Shown here: one piece after another, positions 27,179 through 37,680 of the stretch
How the letters are laid out: the number at the start of each line of letters is the position of its first letter
Position numbering within the stretch: position 1 is the stretch's first letter
Source: Dyadobacter koreensis
GTDB lineage: Bacteria; Bacteroidota; Bacteroidia; Cytophagales; Spirosomataceae
Direction: 5' to 3'
Assembly (NCBI RefSeq): GCF_900108855.1
Contig: NZ_FNXY01000007.1
Location: forward strand, 186,001 to 250,000
Length of the DNA: 64,000 bases
Made by a program: the position numbers and the translations under genes
Notes under the pieces: model-generated
What the model saw: the letters and a program-made list of their open reading frames with translations, nothing else
Databases searched by the model: none
What the model was told of the DNA's origin: nothing

Positions 27179-28150
27179 TCAGTCGGTAGTAACTACAATT
27201 TTCCCGCTTGCCTTGTTGCTATCCATCAGTTTGTGCGCCTCAACGATATTGTCGAGCTTGAAAACGCCACCAATGCTTAATTTTATTTCACCGCTTTCCA
27301 CCATGGATATAAATGACTGAAATATTTTTTGTCCGACGCTTATTTGTCCGGTGTCATATACAGTCAGATTTACTGCGGCAGGGATATAGTCCATCGGTGC
27401 AAAATCCTGAATAGTCCAGGTTTCAGAAAGCATGCCGGTCATACAAACGCTTCCTCCCGGTTTAGCGCAGGAAAGCGAATCCTTTAATGTATTGGCTCCT
27501 ACAAGCTCTAATATTTTATCGACTCCCCCCGGATATAGCTGATCAACCTGTGCTTTAAGATTACCATCGTCAATCAGCACTTCATCGGCACCTCTTTCAA
27601 TCAAAAACTGCGTTTTCTCTTCGCTGCGACTCGTTGCAATCACATTAAGTCCTGCATGGCGGGCCAGCTGAATGGCCAGAAGCCCGACTGACGACGTACC
27701 ACCGCGAATGAGAATACTTTCCCCGTTCTGTATGCGCAGCGCAAGATGCAGAGAACCATAGACGGTCTGAAACATTTCTGGAATTGCGCCAAGTACGTCC
27801 CAGGATAACTTACTGTTAAACGGATAGATAATCGAGCCGGGTAAGACAGCATATTCAGCGTAGCTCCCGTCATAATCTCTGCCCATTCCACCCATACAAG
27901 CAGCAACTTGCTGTCCGGGCTGCCATTTACCGCTGGGATCAGCAATGATTTCACCCACACATTCAATGCCCAATATCCTCGGAAAGTTTACGCCGGGTGA
28001 ATATCCTTTTCGGGTCATCAGCTCAGAACGGTTTAGTCCGAAAGCCTTTACACTTACCAGCACTTGTCCCATATCCGGCTCTGGCACCGACCTGTCTTCA
28101 ATTATCAACCGTTCTGGCCCTCCCGCATGGTGAATAACTGCTGCTTTCAT
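27179..28150 (-). CDS. quinone-oxidoreductase-like MDR dehydrogenase
   Basis: 323-aa medium-chain dehydrogenase/reductase. N-terminal GroES-like domain (GQVLVSVKAFGLNRSELMTR; no zinc ligands), Rossmann domain with RGGTSSVGLLAIQLA as the NADPH-binding loop and GADEVLIDDG. Likely reduces quinones or enones. Downstream on its strand lies the remnant 26870-27175; upstream is an NTF2-like remnant and a Crp/Fnr regulator, probably the leftovers of one operon. Confidence 0.92.
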   Translation of the reverse strand: MKAAVIHHAGGPERLIIEDRSVPEPDMGQVLVSVKAFGLNRSELMTRKGYSPGVNFPRILGIECVGEIIADPSGKWQPGQQVAACMGGMGRDYDGSYAEYAVLPGSIIYPFNSKLSWDVLGAIPEMFQTVYGSLHLALRIQNGESILIRGGTSSVGLLAIQLARHAGLNVIATSRSEEKTQFLIERGADEVLIDDGNLKAQVDQLYPGGVDKILELVGANTLKDSLSCAKPGGSVCMTGMLSETWTIQDFAPMDYIPAAVNLTVYDTGQISVGQKIFQSFISMVESGEIKLSIGGVFKLDNIVEAHKLMDSNKASGKIVVTTD

Positions 28151-28196
28151 AGAATCTTTGATTTTTTAAAAGAATTAAAATGTAGCATGCCATTTT

Positions 28197-28349
28197 TCAA
28201 TAAAATCTTGTCAGGTCTTTTATTGTCACAAGGCGATGCGGCATGAAATATCCGTCCTTCCCATACAAGGTTGCAATTGCAGCAGAATCACTATTGATGA
28301 GCGTGGCAGAATAGGCATTCAACAATTCTTTAATTGTGCTCTGCTTGTT
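28197..28349 (-). pseudogene. NTF2-like (SnoaL/DUF4440) gene remnant
   Basis: The minus-strand frame ends at TGA 28197 and reads TIKELLNAYSATLINSDSAA then LYGKDGYFMPHRL, the start of an NTF2-like cone-fold protein. It is preceded by an in-frame TGA and lacks its C-terminal two thirds. A different frame upstream begins ATGGGAGATAATATTG. It lies between the MDR gene and a Crp/Fnr gene. The remainder of the 357-bp gap 28151-28507 shows nothing else. Confidence 0.5.
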
Positions 28350-28507
28350 TCATTATAATCAATTGTTAACCTGCTTTCAGATGGCTCAGACTCAATATTA
28401 TCTCCCATAATTATTCTACGGATTCAGACCGGGAGTAATAAGGCAAAGTTCTGACCAAATGTAAAAACTCACCCATAAACAACTGTAAGAAAAACCCTTA
28501 AACTATA

Positions 28508-29113
28508 TTAAGATTTCTCCCTTGAAACGATTGACTTTCGGATTTTACTCAGGAATTCAGGTGTAATTCCCAGATAGGATGCAATCTGGGCATTCGGCAG
28601 CCTGTTCGCCAAATGAGGATACTGGGCCAGAAATGACTGGTAACGCTGCTCACCTGTGGAGCTGATGTTTTCCAGGACCCTGTTTTGCAGCTCCATATAT
28701 TTTTGCTCCGTAATGATACGGAAGTTCCGGTCAAACTTGTGATGATTGATAAAAAGGTAGAGAAGATCTGCCTTTTTAATTTGTAGGATTGTAGATGGTT
28801 CCATCGCCTCAATGTACAAATGGCTAGGCTTTTCTGAATAAAAGCTGCTCAAATCGGCAATCCATCGGTCTGCCGGCCTGCCATTTTCAGCAACGAATTG
28901 CAAATTATGCTCCACACCCTTCTGATCCACGTGATACATCCTGAAACATCCGGATACGACAAAAGTATAATACTGGCACAAATCTCCCTGCTGCAGTATA
29001 AAATGGCGACGCTTTACCTTCTTTTCAATAAATAACCGGATAATTTCAGACTGTTCGCTTTCATCAAGCGGAAAATATTGTTTGAAATATTCAATAAGTT
29101 GAGATGTTGCCAA
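28508..29113 (-). CDS. Crp/Fnr family transcriptional regulator
   Basis: 201 aa; the only available start is TTG 29113, since a stop precedes it in frame. Cyclic-nucleotide-binding-like domain (FILQQGDLCQYYTFVVSGCF) and C-terminal HTH (IASYLGITPEFLSKIRKS). Same family as 13376-13954. Its natural neighbours appear to be the MDR gene and the NTF2-like remnant downstream. Confidence 0.88.
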   Translation of the reverse strand: MATSQLIEYFKQYFPLDESEQSEIIRLFIEKKVKRRHFILQQGDLCQYYTFVVSGCFRMYHVDQKGVEHNLQFVAENGRPADRWIADLSSFYSEKPSHLYIEAMEPSTILQIKKADLLYLFINHHKFDRNFRIITEQKYMELQNRVLENISSTGEQRYQSFLAQYPHLANRLPNAQIASYLGITPEFLSKIRKSIVSREKS

Positions 29114-29250
29114 GATTGCAGACTATAGAAGGAACCATAAATTAGTATTATTCTGATAACAATATTTTTTTTCTTTTGTTACCTGCAGATATAGGTTTTG
29201 TACAAATATTTACAATGAAAGAGATATATCTCGGCTTTGAACTACCAGTT

Positions 29251-29291
29251 TCATAACTTAGTTTAGGAGTATTTCTTAAACTAAGTTATGA
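29251..29291. promoter_or_regulatory. 15-bp perfect inverted repeat
   Basis: Arms 29251-29265 and 29277-29291 (CATAACTTAGTTTA core) with an 11-nt loop, 86 nt upstream of the ATG at 29377 and in the divergent region between this gene and a Crp/Fnr gene. Either a large operator or a 5' RNA hairpin; AT-rich, with no T-tract. Confidence 0.5.
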
Positions 29292-29376
29292 GTATACCTT
29301 GCTGAAAAGAGCAAATTTTGTCAGGGAATTACTGGCCCGAGAAATCAAAGTCCACAAAGTGTGTGAAGATCTAACC

Positions 29377-30051
29377 ATGAAACCAACCGTACTGATATTA
29401 TTGATCTGCCTGACGCTACTCAGCTATGCGCATGCGCAAACCATTAAGCTTGACCTGAAAAGACTTGAACCAATCCAGGCATCAATGTCCATTCAGATGA
29501 TCGGCGGCAAGCAAGTGCTTCGTGTCTTGAAGGATACCACAGTGAAGGAAGTAGATGAACCTACGTTTGTGAAAGTGAAAGGGGTAAACTTTCGCAACGG
29601 CAGCATTGAGGTAAAAGTACTAAGCAGGTTACTAAAAGATGCACCTGAATATGCCAGAGGTTTTATAGGTATCGCTTTTCGTGTCAATGAGCAAAACTCA
29701 AAATATGAGAGTATCTATATCAGGCCGACTAACGGCAGGGCCATGGATCAGGTGCGCAGAAACCATTCTATTCAATACTATTCATATCCGGATTATAAGT
29801 TTGATATACTCCGCAAACAATCGCCTGAAAAATACGAATCTTACGCAGATATGGAGCTCAATAAATGGATCACGCTGCGAATTGAAGTAAAAGGCGCTCA
29901 TGCCAAATTATTCATTGATAGAATTTCGCAGCCGCCTCTGATTGTCAATGACCTTAAATTAGGACCCGATGCATCAGGCGGCGTGGCCCTGTGGGTGGAA
30001 GTGGGCACGGAAGGCTTTTTTTCCGATCTGAAAATTATAAAGCAAGATTGA
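29377..30051 (+). CDS. secreted protein with jelly-roll (DUF1080-like) domain
   Basis: 224 aa from the ATG at 29377; signal peptide LILLICLTLLSYAHAQ. The body reads as a concanavalin-like beta sandwich (FRNGSIEVKVLSR, GFIGIAFRVNEQNSKYESIY, ARGFIG), with WITLRIEVKGAHAKLFID near the end, the DUF1080 / 3-keto-disaccharide hydrolase type fold. No catalytic residues can be assigned. Periplasmic. The neighbouring downstream gene is a remnant. Confidence 0.75.
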   Translation: MKPTVLILLICLTLLSYAHAQTIKLDLKRLEPIQASMSIQMIGGKQVLRVLKDTTVKEVDEPTFVKVKGVNFRNGSIEVKVLSRLLKDAPEYARGFIGIAFRVNEQNSKYESIYIRPTNGRAMDQVRRNHSIQYYSYPDYKFDILRKQSPEKYESYADMELNKWITLRIEVKGAHAKLFIDRISQPPLIVNDLKLGPDASGGVALWVEVGTEGFFSDLKIIKQD

Positions 30052-30071
30052 CACGAGGTAACACCGAATAA

Positions 30072-30434
30072 TTATCAGTTAAGCTTAAATTAATACTGTC
30101 TGCTGTTACTGGCCTAAATGCTAGTGAACAAGATCTGAAAGACCTCATGGATTTCGCGCGGCAAGGCCAATCCGCCGGGACTGCCATACCTTTTGGAATC
30201 AATCCCAAGGCCAGCCATTATCTGAAATCGGTGATACCAGAATTTAATATGAGGGATATTGCAAATAAAATCTTGGTGATCTTAAATGTTGGCATGTTTA
30301 ATTTAACTTCTGAAATGGGACTGTTTATGGATAACGTTTCCAGGAATTATAAAGTGATAGCAGTATCAACCAGCGGACGCGGAAAGTCAGAAATAGGAAT
30401 TTCTGGGTCTAACCATTACAGTGGTTTCACTTAA
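30072..30434 (+). pseudogene. alpha/beta hydrolase remnant
   Basis: Open from 30072 to TAA 30434. PFGINPKASHYLK, MGLFMDNVSRNYKVIAVSTS and GRGKSEIG follow the N-terminal third of Bacteroidota alpha/beta hydrolases, but the oxyanion HGG motif has become LNVG and the nucleophile, acid and His parts are missing. It ends 4 nt before the convergent haem-binding gene, which suggests deletion of the rest. Confidence 0.55.
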
Positions 30435-30437
30435 AAT

Positions 30438-30947
30438 TCAGCTTTCAGCCTTCGGCATTCTTCTTTTCATTTTCAGACTATCCGCAGGATATTCATTTTT
30501 CAGCATTGTCATTTGCTGCTTTGCCCAGTTGATGATCAGCTGGCGCTGCTGATCGGTAAGATTTGCCTCCTGATGCAGCCCTAAAGATGTATACGATTTC
30601 AGCGGCATTTCTTTTTCATCCACCATTTCAATGATCTCATCAAATTTATGGTTCTGCACAGCAACCGGAAGTTTGGTGAAAGTGGAGAAGTTCAATTCTC
30701 TTTTTCCTTCCCGAACGTGATTATCCAGAAACCAGGCCACTGGCTGAATATTGACATACCAGGGATAAGTTGTTTTGTTACTGTGACAATCATCGCATGC
30801 CACCCTTAGAATTTCCTTTACTTCGCCGGACACCGGGTACTTCAGCGCAACGTTGCCCGTCTGATCATCGGAAAGATTTTTTTCCGGCCTGAATAATTGT
30901 ATGATTACCAGGATGGCAAGCAACCCGAGTGCAATTTTTTTGAACAT
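30438..30947 (-). CDS. haem-binding domain protein
   Basis: 169 aa, N-terminal membrane anchor (ALGLLAILVIIQLF) and a periplasmic domain with one CxxCH haem-attachment motif, ACDDCHSNKTTYPWYVNIQP, as in the haem-binding domain family PF14376. C-terminal NWAKQQ helix. Probably an electron carrier or sensor. It is the last gene of the metal operon, 37 nt after the ferritin-VIT gene. Confidence 0.88.
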   Translation of the reverse strand: MFKKIALGLLAILVIIQLFRPEKNLSDDQTGNVALKYPVSGEVKEILRVACDDCHSNKTTYPWYVNIQPVAWFLDNHVREGKRELNFSTFTKLPVAVQNHKFDEIIEMVDEKEMPLKSYTSLGLHQEANLTDQQRQLIINWAKQQMTMLKNEYPADSLKMKRRMPKAES

Positions 30948-30984
30948 AATAGAGAAAATTTATGGTGAATAAAAGTCATTCGAT

Positions 30985-32085
30985 TTAACCTGCGACAGAA
31001 ACACCAATCAGTCTCCCAATGCCAAAAGTGACAGCGGCAGCTGCAAGACCGAAAAGAACTTGTCTGAAACCAGAATACAAGACACTTTTCCCGGTAAACA
31101 AGGTAATGGCTGCCCCGATCAGAAACAATCCGAATGCGCTAAAAACAGTACTTGCCAGTATCGCCTGAGTACCGCTTAGAAAAAAGTACGGAGATACCGG
31201 AATGATTGCTCCAACTGAAAACAAAAGAAAGGAAGTCACAGCGGCTTCCATGGCAGAACCTTTCAGATCTTCCACGTTAATACCGAGTTCTTCTTTGATC
31301 AGGATTGCCATTGTGTCTTCCTTGTTTGACATGATTTCCCGGGCCATTTCCAGAGCTTGTTGCTGTGGGATGCCTTTTGCCTGATAAATCAGTGCAATTT
31401 CTTTTTCTTCACCGGCAGGATTGGTTTCGAGTTCGTCCATTTCCAGCTGCATCTGATTCTCACTCAGTTCCTGAGAACTTTTCACAGAAATCCACTCGCC
31501 CAGAGCCATCGATAAAGCACCCGCCAGCAGACCTGCAAGTCCGGTAAGCAATATTTCCTTTTGCCCGATGGCTGCACCCGCTATCCCCATGACCAGACTA
31601 AAATTGGAAACAAGTCCATCATTTCCGCCTAAAACGGCAGCCCGCAACGCATTCCCTCCCACTGACCTGTGCCTTTTTTCAAATCTGGTGAGCGTCGACC
31701 CGACAATTTTCGGGTTGTTTTCCAGTATGTTATTCAAAATCGCTACATGGGCGGTGTCTGAGATTGAACTGTGCGATCTGTTCTTGTTTCTGGCATTGGC
31801 TACGGAAGACGAAATACTCTTTTCAGTATCCAGAAGCACCCCCAATATGTAGTCATATCCCAAAATTTTACCGATCGTATTCAGGATTTTCGCTCTCGCA
31901 GACGGGCCAGGTAGTTGCGACAAATGCAGTTGATTTTTAGCCATAAATGCCGCTGCATGCCCATGCTCTATTTCGCTCATCTGGCTGAAAACGCTTGCCA
32001 CATTTTCGTCTTCTTCGTTTTTGGCGAGAATCCCGTACAGAAAACTGGCGTCGATTTCGGTTTGTATGTTTTTAAGACTGACCAT
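30985..32085 (-). CDS. ferritin-like/VIT1-CCC1 family metal exporter (MbfA-like)
   Basis: 366 aa from the ATG at 32085 (the frame to 32139 opens at TTG). The N-terminal about 100 residues are a rubrerythrin-like helical bundle with carboxylates and His (EIDASFLYGILAKNEEDE, MSEIEHGHAAAF); the C-terminal part is the five-helix VIT1/CCC1 transporter, with the hallmark AAVLGGNDGLVSNFSLVMGI and GALSMALGEWISVKS. This erythrin-VIT architecture exports Fe2+ or Mn2+ from the cytoplasm. It lies between the RND adaptor and the haem-binding gene in the metal operon. Confidence 0.9.
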   Translation of the reverse strand: MVSLKNIQTEIDASFLYGILAKNEEDENVASVFSQMSEIEHGHAAAFMAKNQLHLSQLPGPSARAKILNTIGKILGYDYILGVLLDTEKSISSSVANARNKNRSHSSISDTAHVAILNNILENNPKIVGSTLTRFEKRHRSVGGNALRAAVLGGNDGLVSNFSLVMGIAGAAIGQKEILLTGLAGLLAGALSMALGEWISVKSSQELSENQMQLEMDELETNPAGEEKEIALIYQAKGIPQQQALEMAREIMSNKEDTMAILIKEELGINVEDLKGSAMEAAVTSFLLFSVGAIIPVSPYFFLSGTQAILASTVFSAFGLFLIGAAITLFTGKSVLYSGFRQVLFGLAAAAVTFGIGRLIGVSVAG

Positions 32086-32142
32086 GGTTTGTTTACAATT
32101 TAAAATTGATGTGCGAAGAAATTTTACTTTAATAGTCAAATA

Positions 32143-33276
32143 CTACTCCTCCGATTTATTCTTCAAAGACATCAGAAGCGAATAGGCACCGTTGACCACA
32201 CAGAGCTGGTTGTCAAGTTTTTCCTTTGAAATAATTTCCGTAAATCCGCTCTCGGAAGTCCCGGTCCGGACCTGTTTCATTTCAAAACTGCTTTTTCCTT
32301 TTGGAAAAAAAATATACTGTTTGTCATCGTATGTAACAATGGCGTCGTCGGGCAATACCAGCACGGAACGGCTGTTGAGCTGGATGTCGGCATTCATAAA
32401 CATTCCGGGTAAAAGTTCGGGCTCATAACTTCCAAAGTGAGAATGTACCTCGGCGGTTCTTTCCGGCGATAAATCTTTGCTGATCAGGATAATTTCGCAT
32501 TGATATTTTTTATCTGGCATGTTGTTAGTGTAAGCCAGAATCTTCTGGCCAATTTTTATTTTATCCAGATCCTTTTCAAAAACTTTGAGGGCCAAATGGA
32601 TGTCGGTCGGATTGATCAGTTCGAAAAGCACTTCGGTTGGTGACACATACCGGCCAATATTGACGTTGACTTTTGATACATAACCATTAATGGGCGAATA
32701 AATGCTGATACTTCTGGTAATATTATCTTTTGTTAAATGATCGGGATTGATGCCAGCCAATTTGAGTTTTTCATGCAACGCTTTCATCATTACCTGTTGG
32801 CTCTGGTAGTCAGATTCAGCCTGCTGAAATGTCTTATCACTGCTGGATTTGCTTTTATTCAAATCTTTCTGGCGTAAATAATCATTTTCAAGAAAGACAA
32901 TCCTTGCTTTGCCGGTCAGATAATCCTGCTGTAACTGTATGTATTGCTGATCTTCCATGACAGCCAGCACCTCTCCTTTTTTGACACGGGTTCCGGGCAA
33001 TAATTTTGTAGTTTTCAGGTATCCACCCAGTGGCACACTGATCGAAACGATGTTTTGCGGCGGAACGTCAATTTTTCCATTTAGTTTTAGAACCGAAGAA
33101 ATCTGTTTTTTCTCTGGCAATGCCGTTTTAATACCCGCATTTTCAATCTGCTTTTCATTGAGAGACGCAACATTAGAATCAGTACTTTTTTCAGTCGTTA
33201 TTTTTTCATTTTCAGCCTTTTTAGAACAGGATGACGAAAGTAAAATCAGTAAGCTATATATCAGATATTTCATCAT
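32143..33276 (-). CDS. RND efflux periplasmic adaptor lipoprotein (CusB/CzcB-like)
   Basis: 377 aa from the tandem ATG at 33276/33273. Lipoprotein signal LLILLSSSCSKK. Barrel-sandwich and hairpin with long coiled helices (LQQDYLTGKARIVFLENDYL; DKTFQQAESDYQSQQ), then SIYSPINGYVSKVNVNIGRY. It joins the inner-membrane pump to the outer-membrane channel. It starts 8 nt after the end of the pump-channel gene. Confidence 0.93.
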   Translation of the reverse strand: MMKYLIYSLLILLSSSCSKKAENEKITTEKSTDSNVASLNEKQIENAGIKTALPEKKQISSVLKLNGKIDVPPQNIVSISVPLGGYLKTTKLLPGTRVKKGEVLAVMEDQQYIQLQQDYLTGKARIVFLENDYLRQKDLNKSKSSSDKTFQQAESDYQSQQVMMKALHEKLKLAGINPDHLTKDNITRSISIYSPINGYVSKVNVNIGRYVSPTEVLFELINPTDIHLALKVFEKDLDKIKIGQKILAYTNNMPDKKYQCEIILISKDLSPERTAEVHSHFGSYEPELLPGMFMNADIQLNSRSVLVLPDDAIVTYDDKQYIFFPKGKSSFEMKQVRTGTSESGFTEIISKEKLDNQLCVVNGAYSLLMSLKNKSEE

Positions 33277-33283
33277 GGCGATG

Positions 33284-36200
33284 TTAATTTTGAAGGTAAT
33301 AATTAAGTTCAATGGCTTTGCTGTTCAGACTCATCACCGCATCCAGGTAAAGGCTACGGATAGAAGCGGCATGGTTGATCAGCTGTACCCACTGCAAATA
33401 ATTGATGCTGCCGCCCGCCAGCTGTTGATTAGCCGTGATGGTGATCAAAGCCGCATTCTTCAGTCCGCTTGTTTCGTAATAATGCACGGTGGTCAGGAAT
33501 TTCCGATATTCTGTCAAGGCTGATAAATACTGTGATTTCAGCATCTGCGCACCTGCCTGATAACTTTGCCGGCTAATATCCTGGCTGATCCGGGCCGAAT
33601 TGATACGGGCCTTCTGAGCTCCTGTAAAAATGGGAATACCAACCCCGATCTGCCCGGACTGGAACCGCTGAGAACTGCCGTAGGTCCTGTCATCCGCACC
33701 GGTGCCGCGCATACTCATGTTGTTGTATCCTACGTTAATCTGCGGCAAAAGTTTTGCCTTTTCAACATCAATATTGGCGGCTGCAATCTGCTGCTGCTGC
33801 GAAAGAAACCGCATCTGAGGGTGATTTTCGATATTGGCTGAATCGGGAACTGCGACCTGATTATACAGATTACCGTGTAATTCCGGCTCGAGATTATCCT
33901 GCGTGTTAAGCAATAGTTGAAATTGCAACCTCGATAAGACTATATCGGATTCGAGCTGCTGCCGCTGCGTTCTGATATCCGCAAGCTGGGTTTCCACCAT
34001 CGTTTTTTCAAGAATATCACTTTCTCCCTTTTCAAAGCGCTGCTGTGCTCTTTGATAAAAACCAGCATAAAGGCTATCCAGAGAAATGAGCAATTCTTCC
34101 TTTTTCTTTTGATATAAAAACAAGTAAAAAACCTGCGCGACGTTTCTTCGCAATTCATTTTCTCTTACCGCTACATTGAGAACACTGGCTGAAAGTTCGC
34201 TTTGCAAAAGCGTTTTTTGTCTGACATAAACAACCGGCAAACTCAGTGATTGTGTAATGTTAAAGCGGGTGTCTGTATAAAAACTATTGATCTGGCCGGC
34301 CTCTACCTGAACGCCCGTTTGAGGTAATACCACGGCTGTTTTTATCATCGCTGTCTGGTACTGGGTTCTGAGTTTTTCCGTTTTTAAATTCTGATTGTTG
34401 GCCAGAGCAAGCTCCTGGGCTGTTTTCAGATCGATTTTATTTTGAGAAAAAACATTTGCATGATTGAGCAGCAACATCGCTGGAATCAGCACTGATACTA
34501 ATTTCGCTTTACCATTCATTTTAAACTTAAAACCATTTTCAAAAAACAGATAAAGCACCGGAAGTACAAAAAGTGTCAGAAACGTGGCAACCAAAAGTCC
34601 GCCGATCACGACCGTAGCCAGCGGCCGCTGCACTTCTGCCCCTGCACCATTACTGATTGCCATTGGAAAAAAACCAAGTGACGCGACAAAAGCGGTCATA
34701 AGCACCGGACGAAGTCGATGTTGTGTACCTTCCAGAACAGCTTGTTTAATGTCCTTTTGCTCTTCTTTTCTGATTCGGTTGAACTCTGCAACGAGTACGA
34801 TACCATTTAATACTGCTACGCCAAACAGCGCAATAAAGCCAATTCCGGCACTGATACTGAACGGCATACCGCGAAGGGCAAGAAAAAAAATCCCTCCAAT
34901 AGCAGACAATGGTATGGCTGAATAAATCAACAATCCGTCTTTCACTGAATTAAAGGCAAAAAACAATAGCACAAAAATAAGCAGCAGTGATACCGGTACG
35001 GCAATCATCAGCCGCTGTTTGGCAGCGTTCAGGTTTTCAAATGAACCGCCATAGGTAATATAATAACCTGTTGGAAGTTTCAGATTTTGGTTGACTTTGG
35101 CTTGCAGTTCGTTCACAATCGTCTGCACATCCTTTCCGGCAATATTGAAACCTACCACAATCCGTCTTTTTGCGTCTTCCCGCTGAATTTGTTTAGGCCC
35201 GTCCTGGATTTTAACTTCGGCAAGCTGATAAAGTGGAATCTGTGTTCCGTTGGGTGCGGCTACGAGCAGGTTACGGATATCTTCCAGATTTTTCTTGCGC
35301 TCACCACTCAGTCTCACCACCAGTTCGAACCGTTTTTCTCCTTCAAAAACCATCCCCGTACTCTGTCCGGCCAAGGCAGTATTGACCGTTTTATTTATCG
35401 CTGAAATGTGAAGACCATACTGCGCCAACGCACTGCGATTATAATGTATCGTGATCTGCGGCATACCAGAAACAGCTTCCACATACAAATTTTTTGTGCC
35501 TTCAACCTGATTAACCATCACACCCAGTTTCTTTGCATAAAGTGCCAGCGTGTCCAGGTCTTCACCGAAAATTTTACAAACCACGTCCTGGCGTGCGCCT
35601 GTCATCAGCTCATTAAAACGCATCTGTACAGGAAACTGAAACCCGGCTGTGATACCCGGGACTTCTTCGAGCGCCTCTCCCATTTTTTTGGAAAGCTCAG
35701 GAAAAGTTTTCGCTGATGTCCAGTCTTTTTTATCTTTGAGTATCACCATCATATCACTGGCTTCCATCGGCATCGGATCGGTCGGGACTTCACCGCTGCC
35801 TATTTTTGTGACCACTTTTAATACCTCAGGAAACTGCGTTTTCAAAATATGCGCTGCTTTTGTTGTATTTTCTATCGTCGTTGTGAGGCTGCTTCCGGTG
35901 AGAACACGAGTGTCCACAGCGAAATCCCCTTCTTCCAGTGCAGGAATAAATTCGCCGCCCAAAGTAGTAAACAGGTAAAGTGCTGATCCGAAAAGGATCA
36001 GCACCGACATCAGAATCATTTTGGGATGACCGATTACCCGTTCAAGTGCGTAGCGATATTTTTTGGCAAGTTTGTCCATAATCCGGTCCGAAAAGCCTGG
36101 CTCCGTTTTAATTTTTTTGCTCAGAAACACAGCACTCATCATAGGAATGTAGGTCAACGACAAAATGAATGCACCCAGTAATGCAAAGGCGACGGTTTGT

Positions 36201-37641
36201 GCCATAGGTTTGAACATCTTTCCTTCAATACCCTGCAAAGTAAAAATCGGCAGGTACACGATCAGGATAATGACCTGGCCGAAAACGGCACTATTCATCA
36301 TCCGGTCAGCCGACTCATTCACTTCTTCGTCCATCTGCTGCTGAGTAATCCGAGTCAGACCGGCAAATTTTTTGTTATGGGTAATCTGATGCATTACTGC
36401 TTCAACAATGATAACAGCCCCGTCTACAATTAATCCGAAATCGAGCGCTCCAAGGCTCATCAGATTACCGCTCACACCAAAAGTATTCATCATAATCACC
36501 GCAAAAAGCATGGCGAGCGGAATCACCGAAGCGACCAGCAAACCAGCCCGGAAGTTTCCAAGAAAAAGCACCAGGACAAAAACGACGATCAGTGCCCCTT
36601 CAAGCAGGTTTTTTCAACGGTACCAATGGCATTATTAACCATTTTCGTCCGGTCCAGAAAGGGTTCGATCACCACACCTTCGGGCAATGTTTTCTGGATT
36701 TGGGCCACACGCTGTTTTACATTTTTGATAACCTCACTGCTGTTGGCTCCTTTGAGCATCATAACTACGGCGCCGGAAACTTCTCCTTTGTCATTGTAGG
36801 TCATTGCGCCGTATCGGGTAGCAAAGCTGGTCTTCACGTCGGCCACGTCACGGATAAATAACGGCTGACCATCGGCAAGGGATTTAACAGCGATATTTTC
36901 GATATCGTCCAGATTTTCCACCAGTCCTTCGCTTCGGATATAAAGTACGGTCGGGCCTTTTTCGATGTACGCACCTCCGGTATTCTGGTTGTTATTTTCT
37001 AATGCCGTAAAAACATCATTGATCGTAATATTATAAGAGAGAAGTTTTTGCGGGTCAATTTCAATTGAAAACTGCTTTAACTTCCCTCCCAAGCTGCTCA
37101 CTTCCGCAACGCCTTTCACCCCGAGCAACTGACGACGCACAATCCAGTCCTGGATCGTGCGCAGATCTGTTTCATTATACCGGTGTTCGTAACCTTCTTT
37201 CGGGCGAACCACATACTGATAAATTTCTCCGAGACCGGTACTGATCGGCCCCAGCTCAGGCGTGCCAATACCTTGCGGGATAATAGTCTGAACTTTTAAA
37301 AGCCGCTCTGAAACCTGTTGCCTTGCCCAGTAAATATCAGTGGCATCGTCAAAAACTATGGTCACAAGCGACAAACCAAAGCGGGAAAAACTGCGTATTT
37401 CTTTTAGTCCGGAGATGTTGCTGTTGGCCTGTTCGATGGGGAAAGTTACGAGGCGTTCTATATCCGTCGCTCCGAAAGAAGGGGCCACGGTTATCACCTG
37501 AACCTGGTTATTGGTAATATCGGGCACCGCGTCAATCGGAAGCCGGGTAAGCTCGTAGCTTCCGTAGCAGATCAGGGCTACGACGAGCAGGCCGATGATA
37601 AGCTTGTTGCTGACAGCGATGCCAATAATTTTATTGAGCAT
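33284..37641 (-). pseudogene. CzcA/CusA-type HME-RND pump fused to TolC, broken by a frameshift
   Basis: Proton-driven heavy-metal efflux pump with a C-terminal outer-membrane-factor domain, an arrangement known in Bacteroidota. The N-terminal piece (37641 down to 36589) ends VNNAIGTVEK then runs into a stop; the rest (33284 to 36571 and its upstream extension) resumes in another frame as ALIVVFVLVLFLGNF. Inserting one base in the A6 run at 36609-36614 restores NLLEGALIVV. The RND part has TM4 signature DFGLIVDGAVIIVE, the type seen in divalent-cation pumps. After about nt 34520 a TolC domain follows (IDLKTAQELALANNQNLK, two OEP repeats). Expected joined length is about 1,440 aa. It could be a sequencing error, a true null, or slippage-rescued. 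Confidence 0.85.
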
Positions 37642-37680
37642 ATCGATATGGTTTGGCCTATTCTGGTTTCGCCAGATACC

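Noticed and set aside
32957..33523. 188-aa plus-strand frame
   Set aside because: Antisense to the adaptor and pump genes; no independent support.
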